Assembly (NCBI GenBank): GCA_949031345.1
Contig: CARNVA010000006.1
Span: 3,542-67,541, forward strand
Origin: an uncultured Eubacteriales bacterium
Lineage (GTDB): Bacteria; Bacillota; Clostridia; Christensenellales; UBA1242
Direction of reading: 5' to 3'
Length of the DNA stretch: 64,000 bases
A program made the position numbers and the translations under genes. This document shows, piece after piece, positions 16,298 to 25,473 of the stretch (the first letter of the stretch is position 1; each line of letters begins with the position of its first letter). Under the pieces are notes generated by a model, which saw nothing but the letters and a program-made list of their open reading frames with translations, was not told the DNA's origin and did not search any database.

Positions 16298-17062
16298 ATG
16301 GATAAAAGAGAAATTGAGAATATTAAAAATTATATCAAAGATTATTTAAAAGAGGCTCATGCAAACGGAGTTGTGCTTGGAATGAGTGGTGGCAAAGACA
16401 GTTTGGTGACAGCAAAGCTTTGTGCTGATGCAATTGGCAAAGAAAATGTTATAGGAATTATAATGCCAAATGGCGAGATGAAAGATTGCTCTGTTGCCAA
16501 AGAATCTTGTGACATAATTGGCATCAGATATTATGAAGTCAATATTGGAAACATTTATGGTAATGTAATTGACAGCACCACCCCTATCTTAAAGAAAGAA
16601 GGAAAACCATTAAGCACAGTGACCACCTTCAATGTGCCCCCTCGTCTTAGAATGGTCACCCTATACTCTATTGCAGGAAGTCTTGGTTATCTTGTTGCAA
16701 ACACCTCAAACCTAAGTGAAGGCATGGTTGGATATACTACAAAATGGGGCGACAATGTTGGTGACTTTGGCCCACTTGCAAATTTCACCAAGGAAGAGGT
16801 TTGCGAAATAGGAATTTTGCTTGGTTTGCCTGACAGACTTGTAAACAAAACACCAGATGATGGCTTATCGGGACAAAGTGATGAAGAGAAACTTGGATTT
16901 TCTTATGCTGAGCTTGACAACTTTATTCGTCATGGAAAGAAGGGCGAAAAGTTTGATAAAATTTCACACATGCACAAAATCTCACAGCACAAGAGAATTG
17001 GTGTTGTAAAATATGAAAACGATTTAAAAAATTATTTTGATGAGGATGAAAGAGATGTATAA
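16298..17062 (+). CDS. nadE: Ammonia-dependent NAD synthetase
   Basis: Amidates nicotinate adenine dinucleotide to NAD with ATP and ammonia, the last step of NAD synthesis. The 254-aa protein has the N-type ATP pyrophosphatase loop LGMSGGKDS (about residues 28-36), NTSNLSEGMVGYTTKWGD near 145 and DGLSGQSDEEKLGF near 187, all diagnostic of NadE. It lacks a glutaminase domain, so it uses free ammonia. GGGAGAGAAAC precedes ATG 16298. It is the first gene of the rightward operon and overlaps the next gene by 8 bases. Confidence 0.95.
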   Translation: MDKREIENIKNYIKDYLKEAHANGVVLGMSGGKDSLVTAKLCADAIGKENVIGIIMPNGEMKDCSVAKESCDIIGIRYYEVNIGNIYGNVIDSTTPILKKEGKPLSTVTTFNVPPRLRMVTLYSIAGSLGYLVANTSNLSEGMVGYTTKWGDNVGDFGPLANFTKEEVCEIGILLGLPDRLVNKTPDDGLSGQSDEEKLGFSYAELDNFIRHGKKGEKFDKISHMHKISQHKRIGVVKYENDLKNYFDEDERDV

Positions 17063-17921
17063 AAATGGTATTTATGGAGCTGTTATTGGAGATATTTGCG
17101 GCTCGCTCATGGAAATTTATGAAATGAAACACCGAAAAGAGACTCCGAATTTGCAACTTAGGCAAGAGGTTTTAAAAAGTGATTACAACCTTTTCAACGA
17201 AAAAATGTTTTACACTGATGATACAATTCTGACCGCTGCACTTTGTGATGCAGTTTTAAACGAAAAAGATTATGAAAAATATATCAAATATTATGGAAGA
17301 GCTGAAATTCTTACTTTAAAAGAGGGAGAGCGCAACAAGTTTGGACAAATGTTTACAGAATGGTGCAAAGGCTCAGATTTCAGAGAAAGCTATGGCAATG
17401 GTTGCGCTATGAGAATTTCTCCTATTGCCTTTGAAGCAAAAAGTATTTATGATCTTGAGAAAGAAGTAACAAAAGCGACTGTCTGCACTCATAATCATCC
17501 TGACTCAATAAAATGCGCTATGGCAACAGCCAAAGCGATATATCATGCCAAATCAGGTGCCGGAAAGTCTGAGATTGAGGTAATCATTGAAAAGACACTT
17601 GGGAGAAAACTCAACTTTAATTTGGAAAAACTTCAAAAGGAATACATTTTTACAGCCAAGGCAATTGACTCTGTTCCGCAAGCACTTTTCTGCTTTTTGA
17701 AAGCGAGAGACTTTGAAGAGACAATCAAATTTGCCCTCTCAATTGGTGGAGACACCGATACAAACGCTGCCATTGCGGCAAGTGTTGCTGGTGCTTATTA
17801 TGGAATAAGTGACGACCTTGTAAGAAAGGCAGAAAGTTATTTAAACCCTACTTATAAACGAGTACTTTCAAAAACAAATGAGCATTTTAAAGAAATCAAC
17901 AATGAAAATGAATTACAGTGA
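17055..17921 (+). CDS. ADP-ribosylglycohydrolase (DraG-like)
   Basis: A 288-aa DraG/ARH-fold hydrolase. The family's metal sites are visible: an N-terminal GDICGS in place of GDALG, FYTDDT near residue 54 (DDT), GNGCAMRISP near 115 and GGDTDTNAAIAA near 235. It would remove ADP-ribose from arginine, protein or nucleic acid targets, returning ADP-ribose to the pool that the Nudix fusion can hydrolyse. The frame begins earlier with TTG/ATG codons (17037-17046). ATG 17055 gives the best N-terminus, has GAGG 9-10 bases upstream and overlaps the nadE stop as ATGTATAA, so translation is coupled. Confidence 0.85.
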   Translation: MYKNGIYGAVIGDICGSLMEIYEMKHRKETPNLQLRQEVLKSDYNLFNEKMFYTDDTILTAALCDAVLNEKDYEKYIKYYGRAEILTLKEGERNKFGQMFTEWCKGSDFRESYGNGCAMRISPIAFEAKSIYDLEKEVTKATVCTHNHPDSIKCAMATAKAIYHAKSGAGKSEIEVIIEKTLGRKLNFNLEKLQKEYIFTAKAIDSVPQALFCFLKARDFEETIKFALSIGGDTDTNAAIAASVAGAYYGISDDLVRKAESYLNPTYKRVLSKTNEHFKEINNENELQ

Positions 17922-17928
17922 GGTGAAC

Positions 17929-18816
17929 ATGCAAATTTCACAGGAAGACAAAAAATTCTTGGAATTATATTCTGACAGCGAATATCAAAAGCCGTCAGTG
18001 ACAGTAGACGCTGTCATTTTGAGAATGATTGACAAAGACACAGACAACTATCGCAAATTGCCAGAAAAGAAACTTCAAGTCTTTTTGACAAAGCGAAAAT
18101 ACTCACCTTTTATAAATTGCTATGCAATTGTGGGCACATTTATTGATCTAAACAACTCCCTTGCAGACACAATGAGTCTTTGCGTGCAAAACAAAGTTGG
18201 GCTTAAAAACTTTTATCAAGAACAGCTTTTTACCTTTGGAGATAAACAAAGAGACCCAAGAACACGCGTTTTGTCAGTAAGTTATATGCTGCTTACAAAC
18301 ACGGAAGAAACATTGGAAAATGGCGAATGGTTTGACATTTACTTAGACATCAAAAATTCAAATTCAAGCACTACTATTGAAGGCTATTTTGTAGAAAAAG
18401 ATGTGACTATAACCTTAAAAAACAATAATCAAACGCTTGAGAACAAGCTTAAAATCAAGCTTGACAGCAATGGACTGGAAATGAAAAAGGAAGTTGAAAT
18501 TCTTTCAACTGATGTCGCATTTGACCATATTAAAATTATTTATTATGCTCTTGACAGACTTAAAAATAAACTTGAATATACTGACATTGCTTTCAACCTA
18601 CTTTCTGAAAAGTTTACTTTGACCGAGCTTAAAAACTGTTATGAAGAAATTCTAGGCACAAAACTTTTGGATGCAAACTTCAGAAGAAAGACCTCAGAGC
18701 TTGTAACCCCACTCAATGAATACACTGCTGACAAAGGCCACCGCCCTTCTCAGCTTTTCAAACATAATCCAAATTGGGACTATAGAGACAAGCAAAATCT
18801 TCAAGCAAACAACTGA
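17929..18816 (+). CDS. nrtR: NrtR-like Nudix-related regulator of NAD metabolism
   Basis: A 295-aa predicted transcription factor. Residues about 25-130 form a Nudix-like domain whose Nudix box is degenerate (GTFIDL.. lacks the RExxEE acids), so it should bind but not hydrolyse ADP-ribose-type ligands. The NrtR signature EQLFTFGDKQRDPRTRVLS (about residue 100) follows. An insert of about 70 residues separates this from a C-terminal winged-helix domain (about 195-285, ending GHRPSQLFKHN). NrtR proteins repress NAD genes and release DNA on binding ADP-ribose. It lies in the operon it probably controls. GAGGTGAAC precedes ATG 17929. Confidence 0.85.
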   Translation: MQISQEDKKFLELYSDSEYQKPSVTVDAVILRMIDKDTDNYRKLPEKKLQVFLTKRKYSPFINCYAIVGTFIDLNNSLADTMSLCVQNKVGLKNFYQEQLFTFGDKQRDPRTRVLSVSYMLLTNTEETLENGEWFDIYLDIKNSNSSTTIEGYFVEKDVTITLKNNNQTLENKLKIKLDSNGLEMKKEVEILSTDVAFDHIKIIYYALDRLKNKLEYTDIAFNLLSEKFTLTELKNCYEEILGTKLLDANFRRKTSELVTPLNEYTADKGHRPSQLFKHNPNWDYRDKQNLQANN

Positions 18817-18879
18817 TGTTATTTTCTTATTAAAATAAAATTTTAAAGCAAAATAACTAAAAAATGATTAAAAAAGCAA

Positions 18880-18908
18880 AAAAAATCACGAATTTATCGT
18901 GATTTTTC
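18880..18908 (+). terminator. Bidirectional terminator between nrtR and LRR operon
   Basis: AAAAATCACGA (18881-18891) pairs with TCGTGATTTTT (18897-18907) with A/T tracts on both sides. It serves converging transcripts from nrtR and from the leucine-rich-repeat gene. Confidence 0.85.
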
Positions 18909-18917
18909 TTTATTATA

Positions 18918-21900
18918 TCATTTTTCATCCTGCCAAATGGTGTATTGACCATACATGCTGTCACCGTTATAATCATTGTTCCTACCGCCAAAATCTTGAT
19001 AATTTATCGAGTTAAGAATAACTGGAGAAACTTCTTCTTTTCCCTTTATTTCACTGTCTAAACGATTTAAATGTATTCCAACATTGATTATTTTCAAAGG
19101 CTTTTGCGGAAATTCTTTATTATATTTTTCAGCGAAAGTGCTTACGCCAAGCTTAATCTTTTTGTATACAACATGCTTTTCTTCTTCTGTCAAATTGACA
19201 TTTGCCTCAATTGTGTTTACAACACCATAACCTTGCTCGCGATTTACATAAAGTGTAGCCTTTGCAACAATTTCATCATTCTTGGTTTTTATTACAAGAT
19301 TTTGAACATCTGGGTGAATAATACTTGCCCTCATTATGCCATAACCCGAGCCTTCAAGATGGGCACAACTTGAAGTCAGTTTTCCAAGCAGAAAATTGTA
19401 TGGGTCATTCTTTTCAAGCCACTCAAAAGAAAATCTCTTTCCAGCAAGTGCGGTCAATGATTTGAGAGAGTCAGCGCGAAGCTGTTTGATGCGTTTTGAA
19501 TATTCCTTAATCATTTTGAAGGCATCTTCTTCTTTAAGCTCTTCCTTCAAAATTCGTGTAGGCGTGCCTCGTGCAATCCTTTCTTTTTCAATAGCAACAG
19601 CATCTTCAAAGGTATCTTGGTTTGCAGTAAACGGTGCAATTGTCTCAGCAATTTCTCGTGTTTCATCAGTAATACCGCTGAATGCATTTTCTCTGAAATA
19701 TTCTTTAAATTTTTCAACCGTTGGCTTCAATTGACGCTGACTACCCTTGTTTGAAGTGTTGGTTTTTTGCACATTTTCAAAATGGTTATAACACTTTGCA
19801 ATAAACCCAAATCTATTTTTCTCTTCTTTAAGCATTTCAATCAAATTCTCGCGATTTATTATAAACTTGCTAAACTCACGCTTGAAACCTTCAAGATGCA
19901 TAGGCTCACAAATAAACTTTATATTATTTGTGATAAACTGGCTTTTAAAAAATACCTCATTAAAAATTTCTTTTACCATTTGAGCATAATCAACCTGTTT
20001 CTCGACCATATTTCCATGCTTGTTGATTCTTGTCTCAATTTCAGGTTTTCTAAAACCACCAAGATTATAGAAAAGTTTATAATAAAGTGGATCATTAAAG
20101 CTGTAATTATTTTCATACTGATTGAAATATTTTAATTGTCTTGAATTGAAAAATTCGTTGAAATTTTCTAAACTTAGCTCTTGAAATAGATAATTATAGA
20201 GATTTAAGATATTCTCGCCATTCCTTCCATTTATTTCACGCATTATTTGCTTGCGATCCTTCCACTGACTTGTAATCACGCCAATGCTCAGAGTCTCTCC
20301 CAATTCGTCAAGTGAAAAGCTTTCTTCTGAAATAGGCTCTTTTGTCAAATAGAAATAGTCATCAATCTTAGTGATATAGCTCATAGGATAAACTCGGCGA
20401 GCATTGATTTTGCAGTCTTGACTTATTTTTATCACCTCTATTGAGTCACCTATATTAAATAAACATTCATTCAAAGTGCCACCATTAAAAGTGATTTCTT
20501 TCAAATTGTTGCATCTTTTAAATGCATTTTCACCCACAAATTCAATCGATTTTGGCAAAATAACCTTTTTAATGCCATTACAATTTTCAAAGGCTTCTAC
20601 TCCAATAGTTTTTATTGATTTAGGAAGTTTGAGTTTTGTCAATGAAATGCAGCTTTTGAAAGCCCCATTTTCAATAGACTCCACTGTACTTGGAATTTCA
20701 ATCTCTTCCAAGCTTTCACAACAACTAAACGCCATTTTATCAATTCTAGTCACTTTCTTTGGCAAGGTAATATTTTTCAAACTCTTGCAGTTTTCAAACA
20801 TGTGCGCTTTAATAGCCGGCAAATATTCTGGCAATTGAGCCTCTTTAAGTTTTTCACAATTGCAAAAAGCACTTTCTTCAACAACTTCAGCTTGTGAAAC
20901 ATCAACGCTTTCAATTGCTGTTCCATTGAAGGAATTAAAACCTATAAGCTTAAAATCAGTTGGAAACACAATGTTCTTTAACTTTGGACAATTTAAAAAT
21001 ATTTCATCAACGATTACATTCAAATGTTTTGGAAGCACAATGCTTTCAAGGTTGTTGCAGCATTTAAAAGCCTCTTTTCCGACAAAGCCAACACTATCAG
21101 GAATAACAATGCTTTTAAGTTTTGAGCATTCTTCAAAAGCGTTGTCGCCTATATAATTAAGTCCGTCTGGCAAGATAACCTCTTCCAAGTTTTCGCAGCC
21201 AGAAAAAGCACGCGCTTCTATTCTTTTCAAGCAATCTGAAAGGAAAATATTTTTGAGAGAAAGGCAATAGCTGAAAGCGTCTTCTGAAATCACCTCAACC
21301 TTTTTAGGAATTAAAACGCTTTCAAGTGCAGAACAATTTTGAAGCACACCTTTTTCCAAGATGACCAAATTTTCTGGCAAATGCACTCTTTCAAGAGAGT
21401 CGCAATCTTTAAATGCTTCCTCTCCCAATTTGATAATTGATTGAGGCAAGACCGCATCAGAAAGTCTAACACAAGACTTGAAAGCTTTCTTGCCAATTTC
21501 AACCACGCCTTCGTGCATTTGAATTTGCTCAATGCCTGCCCCTTCAAAAGCGCTATTCTCAATTTTTCTAAGAGTATAAGGGAAATTGATGCTGCTTAAA
21601 TTTTTGCAATTTTCAAAGGTTTGACTTTTAATTTCATCCAAAATCACTGGCATGGAAATAAAATTTAATTTTGTGCAGTCTTTAAAAGCTGCTCTGCCCA
21701 ACCTAACCAAACTGTCTGGAATTGCAATTTCAGAAAGCTCTTGACAATTTTCAAAGGCATTATTGTCAATATATTTAAGCCCTTCTGGAAGCACTACATA
21801 ATGAATTGGCGTGTGCGAAAAAGCAAAGTTTCCTATCGAGACTACGCTGTTTGGCAGGCAAACTTGTTCCAGTTTAGTTTTTTCAAAGGCAAAATCTTCA

Positions 21901-22448
21901 ATTCGTTCCAGCTTCGGCAATTTTATTGAAGTCAAATTTGTGTTTGAAAAAGCACTTATGCCAATTTCTCTGATAGTATCTGGCAAATCAATTTCTTCTA
22001 GATTGCCACAATTGAAGAAGGCAAAGCTTCCGATTTTTTCAATTCCGCGAGAGAGTGAAACACGAGAAAGTCTATTGTTTTCAGCAAAGGCGTTTTCCTC
22101 AATGCTTTTCACTTTTTTGCCAAGACTTATTTCTTCAAGTCGGCAGTCATAGAAAGAGTACCTGCCAATTCCAGTTAGCGATTGAGGAAATTCAACACTA
22201 GTAAGATGTTCACAAAGATGAAAAGCACCATCGTCTATATATTCAAGCCCCTTATTTAACACCACTTTATTGATATTACTATTTTTAGCAAAGGCATGCT
22301 TGCCAATAATATTGACATTTGACGGCAAAAACACCACTCGGCTTAAGTGGTTTTTTGACTTTGCATCATATTCCACAGTAGGCTGAGCAGCGCTTTCATC
22401 ATATTTTGTAAGAATTCCATTTTCTATATTAAACTCTTTTTTGTCCAT
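18918..22448 (-). CDS. Large BspA-type leucine-rich-repeat protein with novel C-terminal region
   Basis: A 1176-aa protein. Residues about 25-690 are some 28 tandem LRR_5 (BspA/Treponema pallidum type) repeats of 23 residues, with units like IxxxAFxxCxxLxxIxLPxxL. Residues about 700-1176 are not LRR and are clearly related to the C-terminus of the upstream paralogue: a helical part with NLGGF and VDYAQ, then NTSNKGSQRQLKPT, then an alpha/beta core SSCAHLEGSGYGIM..IIHPDVQNLVI..TLYVNREQGYGVVNTIE, ending with YNGDSMYGQYTIWQDEK. No signal peptide or anchor is visible, so it should be cytoplasmic, unlike most BspA proteins. GGCGGAGAA precedes ATG 22448. Function unknown. Confidence 0.75.
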   Translation of the reverse strand: MDKKEFNIENGILTKYDESAAQPTVEYDAKSKNHLSRVVFLPSNVNIIGKHAFAKNSNINKVVLNKGLEYIDDGAFHLCEHLTSVEFPQSLTGIGRYSFYDCRLEEISLGKKVKSIEENAFAENNRLSRVSLSRGIEKIGSFAFFNCGNLEEIDLPDTIREIGISAFSNTNLTSIKLPKLERIEDFAFEKTKLEQVCLPNSVVSIGNFAFSHTPIHYVVLPEGLKYIDNNAFENCQELSEIAIPDSLVRLGRAAFKDCTKLNFISMPVILDEIKSQTFENCKNLSSINFPYTLRKIENSAFEGAGIEQIQMHEGVVEIGKKAFKSCVRLSDAVLPQSIIKLGEEAFKDCDSLERVHLPENLVILEKGVLQNCSALESVLIPKKVEVISEDAFSYCLSLKNIFLSDCLKRIEARAFSGCENLEEVILPDGLNYIGDNAFEECSKLKSIVIPDSVGFVGKEAFKCCNNLESIVLPKHLNVIVDEIFLNCPKLKNIVFPTDFKLIGFNSFNGTAIESVDVSQAEVVEESAFCNCEKLKEAQLPEYLPAIKAHMFENCKSLKNITLPKKVTRIDKMAFSCCESLEEIEIPSTVESIENGAFKSCISLTKLKLPKSIKTIGVEAFENCNGIKKVILPKSIEFVGENAFKRCNNLKEITFNGGTLNECLFNIGDSIEVIKISQDCKINARRVYPMSYITKIDDYFYLTKEPISEESFSLDELGETLSIGVITSQWKDRKQIMREINGRNGENILNLYNYLFQELSLENFNEFFNSRQLKYFNQYENNYSFNDPLYYKLFYNLGGFRKPEIETRINKHGNMVEKQVDYAQMVKEIFNEVFFKSQFITNNIKFICEPMHLEGFKREFSKFIINRENLIEMLKEEKNRFGFIAKCYNHFENVQKTNTSNKGSQRQLKPTVEKFKEYFRENAFSGITDETREIAETIAPFTANQDTFEDAVAIEKERIARGTPTRILKEELKEEDAFKMIKEYSKRIKQLRADSLKSLTALAGKRFSFEWLEKNDPYNFLLGKLTSSCAHLEGSGYGIMRASIIHPDVQNLVIKTKNDEIVAKATLYVNREQGYGVVNTIEANVNLTEEEKHVVYKKIKLGVSTFAEKYNKEFPQKPLKIINVGIHLNRLDSEIKGKEEVSPVILNSINYQDFGGRNNDYNGDSMYGQYTIWQDEK

Positions 22449-22481
22449 TTCTCCGCCAAATGTTGCTTGATAAAAGCTTCT

Positions 22482-22724
22482 TTATTTGCTGTTTTTATCT
22501 TTAAGGGCTTTTGCCTCTAAATTTAAATCTTGCATCTGTTGATAAAGCTTTTTATATTTTTCTTCGTGTTTTTTTATTTCCACAAGCAAAGCTTCATCCT
22601 TAGGGTTTTCATGATATCTCACTTTCAATTCGATTGTCTCTTTTTCAAGGCCATCAAAAACCTTTGTAAGCTCATCAATTTTGTTTAGAATATCTAAATA
22701 TTCTTCTTTCAAATTATCTTTCAT
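22482..22724 (-). CDS. Small coiled-coil protein between two LRR genes
   Basis: An 80-aa, almost entirely helical, highly charged protein with heptad spacing throughout, typical of a two-strand coiled coil. Start ATG 22724 overlaps the stop of the upstream LRR gene by 11 bases, and GGAAGG lies 9 bases ahead; an earlier ATG at 22733 has no room for a ribosome site. It is translationally coupled to one LRR protein and followed within 40 bases by the other, so it is probably a partner or adaptor of the pair. It is not a recognised family. Confidence 0.7.
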   Translation of the reverse strand: MKDNLKEEYLDILNKIDELTKVFDGLEKETIELKVRYHENPKDEALLVEIKKHEEKYKKLYQQMQDLNLEAKALKDKNSK

Positions 22725-25296
22725 ATTCGTCATCCTTCCAAATTATATATTGAGAAAATTTGCTGTTTCCATTATAGTCATGATCTTCATCAAAACCAAA
22801 TTCGCTGTAATTGATGGTTTTAAACAGTTTTTGAGCCTCTTTGCTATATTTCTTTATTTGACTGTCAAGGTCGTTTGCTTCATTATCCATACCAACATTA
22901 AGCTGTCTTAATGGCGCGTTTGGATTTTCCAAATTATATTCCTGTGCAAATCTTCTTGCTGCAAGTTTATACTTGATATATATTTCTTCCTTGCTTTTTT
23001 CATCAATGTCATCGTTGATTTCAATATTGTTAAACACGCCATAACCTTCTCTGCGATTTATATACAGCGTTGATTTTGCAACTATTTCGCCATTCTTGTC
23101 TCGAATAACTAAGTTTTGAACATCAGGATGAATAATGCTTGCATACATAATTCCGTCGCCTGAGCCGCTTATATGAGAACAGCAACTGCAAAGCTTGCCA
23201 AGCACAAAATTGTCAGGATCGTTTTTATCCAGCCAGTCATAAGTGAAGTTGTCATTTGCGACTTCTGTCATAAATCCAAGTGCTTCCGCCGCCGCCATTT
23301 CAAATTGTATTGCAAGTTTGTCTATCTCTTCAAAAGGGTCTTCTTTCAAATGCTTTTTTAAAATATTTTTTGTGCCAAGCACCTTTCGTTGTCTGTCTAT
23401 TTGAGCTGCACGCTCAAAATCAATTTGACCAAGACTTACAAATGGTGCAAGCGCCTTTGCAATAAAGACATTATCTTTGGTCACACCTTGAAATCTGTCT
23501 GTATTTAAATAAGTTTTAAATACTTCCATTGTCGGCTTCAATTGTCGCTGATTGCCCTTGTTGGATGTGTTGCCTTTCTGAATTTTTTCAAAATCGTTGT
23601 AAACAGTAGTGAGAAAATTTTCTGTATTGACATTTTCCTGCATAATAGCAATAAAATTCTCTTTGTTTAGGAAGAAATCACTGAAATCATATTTAATGCC
23701 GTCAGCGTTCATATCATTCAAAATATGTTTTTTATCGGAAACAAGCGAAACGATAAATTTCCTGAATATCTCTTTTGGACTTTTTGGGTCTTGCTGTTTT
23801 TCAAGCTGCATTCCTTCTTTGAAAAACTCAGCCACTTTTTGAGCATAATCAACTGTCTTTTCAACCTCTTCACCTCTCTTATTTTTTACAATGCGAGTGA
23901 CTGGCGGCAAAAATCCACCTAGGTTGTAATACAATTTGATAAAATTGTGCAAACTCTCACCGTTTGTAAGATCGAGCTGTTTAATAAATTTCAAATTATG
24001 ATTTTTGACGAAATCATTAAATTTTTCTCTATCGAGACTTTTATAAAGTGAATTGACCACTTTTATAGATTTTTCATCATGGTTTTTAAACTTGTCTTTC
24101 AATTCTTCTCGCTTATCCCATAACGCCATGACAATTCCGATATCACAATTTATTCCGCTTAACGAAAAGCTGTCTAAACTAAGTTTATTTTTTGTCAGAA
24201 CGAAATAGTCACCCTTTTTGGTGATATATTTCATGTCAATATTTTGTGGTGAGTTGTACACCTTGCAGTTTTTGGAAATCCTTATTTCCTTCAAATTGTC
24301 ACTTAAAATAAGATTAAGGCTATTTTCAAGCTCGCCCCCTTCAAAAGTCACGCTTTGAAGTTTGGAACATCCAGCAAGCACTCCACTTCTCACCTTTTTA
24401 ATTGATTTTGGAAAGACTATTGATTTGAGATTTTCACAGCAGCTGAACGCGCTGTTGTCCACATATTCAAGCCCTTCAGGAAGTTTAATCTCCTCAAGAT
24501 TGCTGCAAGCTTCAAAAGCACATTCTCCAATTCTTTTTAATCTTTGTGGAAGATTTATTTCTTTAAGGTTGTGACAGCATGAAAAAGCAAAACTGCCAAT
24601 ATATTCAATTCGGTCAGAAAATTCTATTTGTTTAAGATTTGAGCAATTTGAAAATGCCCCCTGTTTAATTCTTGTAACACGCCAAGGCAATCTTACCTCT
24701 TCAAGCGAATAGCAGTCAGAGAAGGTATATTCATTTATTTCACTTACCCCTCTTGGAATGTCAACCTTTTTTAATTTGCTTTCTTTAAAAGCCTCTCTTC
24801 CAATATATGTTAGGCGTAATGGAAAAGAAATTTCTTCAATAGCTGTCTTGCTGAAAGAAAATTCGCCGATTGAGTGCAAGCCTTCAGAAAGCTCCACCTT
24901 TTTCAAATTGATATTATTTTCAAAAGCGTTTCTGTCAATTACGCTGACGCCTTGAGGAAGCACAAGTTTTTCAAGCCCACAATTATAAAAAGCATAATCT
25001 CTTATGACGGTAAGTTGACTTGGTAATTTGATATCTTTAAGATTTGTGCAATTGTTGAATGTATTTTCTTCAATAGAGTTTAAATGCTCTGGCAAATTTA
25101 TATTTTCAAGGTTTGTGCTGTTTGCAAATGCCCCTTTTTCTATAACTTTCAAACTATTTGGCAAAACAATCGTGTCAAAAGCACCCATTTCAAGCGCGAA
25201 TGGATTTATCACCTTTATACCTTCTGGTACAACCAAAGTTTTTATTAAAGCATCTTGCTCATCAAGGTCAAGCAAAACATCATTGTCTATGCGCAT
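22714..25296 (-). CDS. BspA-type leucine-rich-repeat protein, paralogue of the 1176-aa protein
   Basis: An 860-aa protein and first gene of the three-gene operon. Residues about 15-340 hold about 14 LRR_5 repeats of 23 residues. The remaining 500 residues are co-linear with the C-terminal region of the 1176-aa protein: YYNLGGF, VDYAQKV, NTSNKGNQRQLKPT, CCSHISGSGDGIMYASIIHP, TLYINRREGYGVFNNIE and a final YNGNSKFSQYIIWKDDE are near-matches. ATG 25296 was chosen because AGAGGTGCT precedes it; the frame extends to 25347 with a hydrophobic stretch that would lie above the promoter. No export signal is seen. Function unknown. Confidence 0.75.
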   Translation of the reverse strand: MRIDNDVLLDLDEQDALIKTLVVPEGIKVINPFALEMGAFDTIVLPNSLKVIEKGAFANSTNLENINLPEHLNSIEENTFNNCTNLKDIKLPSQLTVIRDYAFYNCGLEKLVLPQGVSVIDRNAFENNINLKKVELSEGLHSIGEFSFSKTAIEEISFPLRLTYIGREAFKESKLKKVDIPRGVSEINEYTFSDCYSLEEVRLPWRVTRIKQGAFSNCSNLKQIEFSDRIEYIGSFAFSCCHNLKEINLPQRLKRIGECAFEACSNLEEIKLPEGLEYVDNSAFSCCENLKSIVFPKSIKKVRSGVLAGCSKLQSVTFEGGELENSLNLILSDNLKEIRISKNCKVYNSPQNIDMKYITKKGDYFVLTKNKLSLDSFSLSGINCDIGIVMALWDKREELKDKFKNHDEKSIKVVNSLYKSLDREKFNDFVKNHNLKFIKQLDLTNGESLHNFIKLYYNLGGFLPPVTRIVKNKRGEEVEKTVDYAQKVAEFFKEGMQLEKQQDPKSPKEIFRKFIVSLVSDKKHILNDMNADGIKYDFSDFFLNKENFIAIMQENVNTENFLTTVYNDFEKIQKGNTSNKGNQRQLKPTMEVFKTYLNTDRFQGVTKDNVFIAKALAPFVSLGQIDFERAAQIDRQRKVLGTKNILKKHLKEDPFEEIDKLAIQFEMAAAEALGFMTEVANDNFTYDWLDKNDPDNFVLGKLCSCCSHISGSGDGIMYASIIHPDVQNLVIRDKNGEIVAKSTLYINRREGYGVFNNIEINDDIDEKSKEEIYIKYKLAARRFAQEYNLENPNAPLRQLNVGMDNEANDLDSQIKKYSKEAQKLFKTINYSEFGFDEDHDYNGNSKFSQYIIWKDDEYER

Positions 25297-25312
25297 AGCA
25301 CCTCTTTGAAAG

Positions 25313-25341
25313 ATTATAACATAAATAAGCAAGCAAGGCAA
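25313..25341 (-). promoter_or_regulatory. Promoter of the LRR operon
   Basis: On the minus strand: TTGCCT (25341-25336), 17 bp, TATAAT (25318-25313). The predicted start is about 10 bases before ATG 25296, with the AGAGG ribosome site inside the short leader. This supports 25296 rather than 25347 as the start codon. Confidence 0.65.
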
Positions 25342-25375
25342 TATCAAAACTTCAACTTTTTTAATTTATTAAATT

Positions 25376-25422
25376 AAAAAGAGGCGCAAAGTTATTTAAA
25401 GCAACATAAGCACCTCTTTTTA
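25376..25422 (-). terminator. Terminator of the U32 gene
   Basis: AAAAAGAGGCGC and GCACCTCTTTTT form a long stem with one mismatch around a 20-base AT loop, between the U32 gene's stop and the LRR promoter. Confidence 0.6.
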
Positions 25423-25473
25423 GCCAATAATTTTAATCTTTTGTTATATTTACCAGTTTTTTTAAGCTTGATT

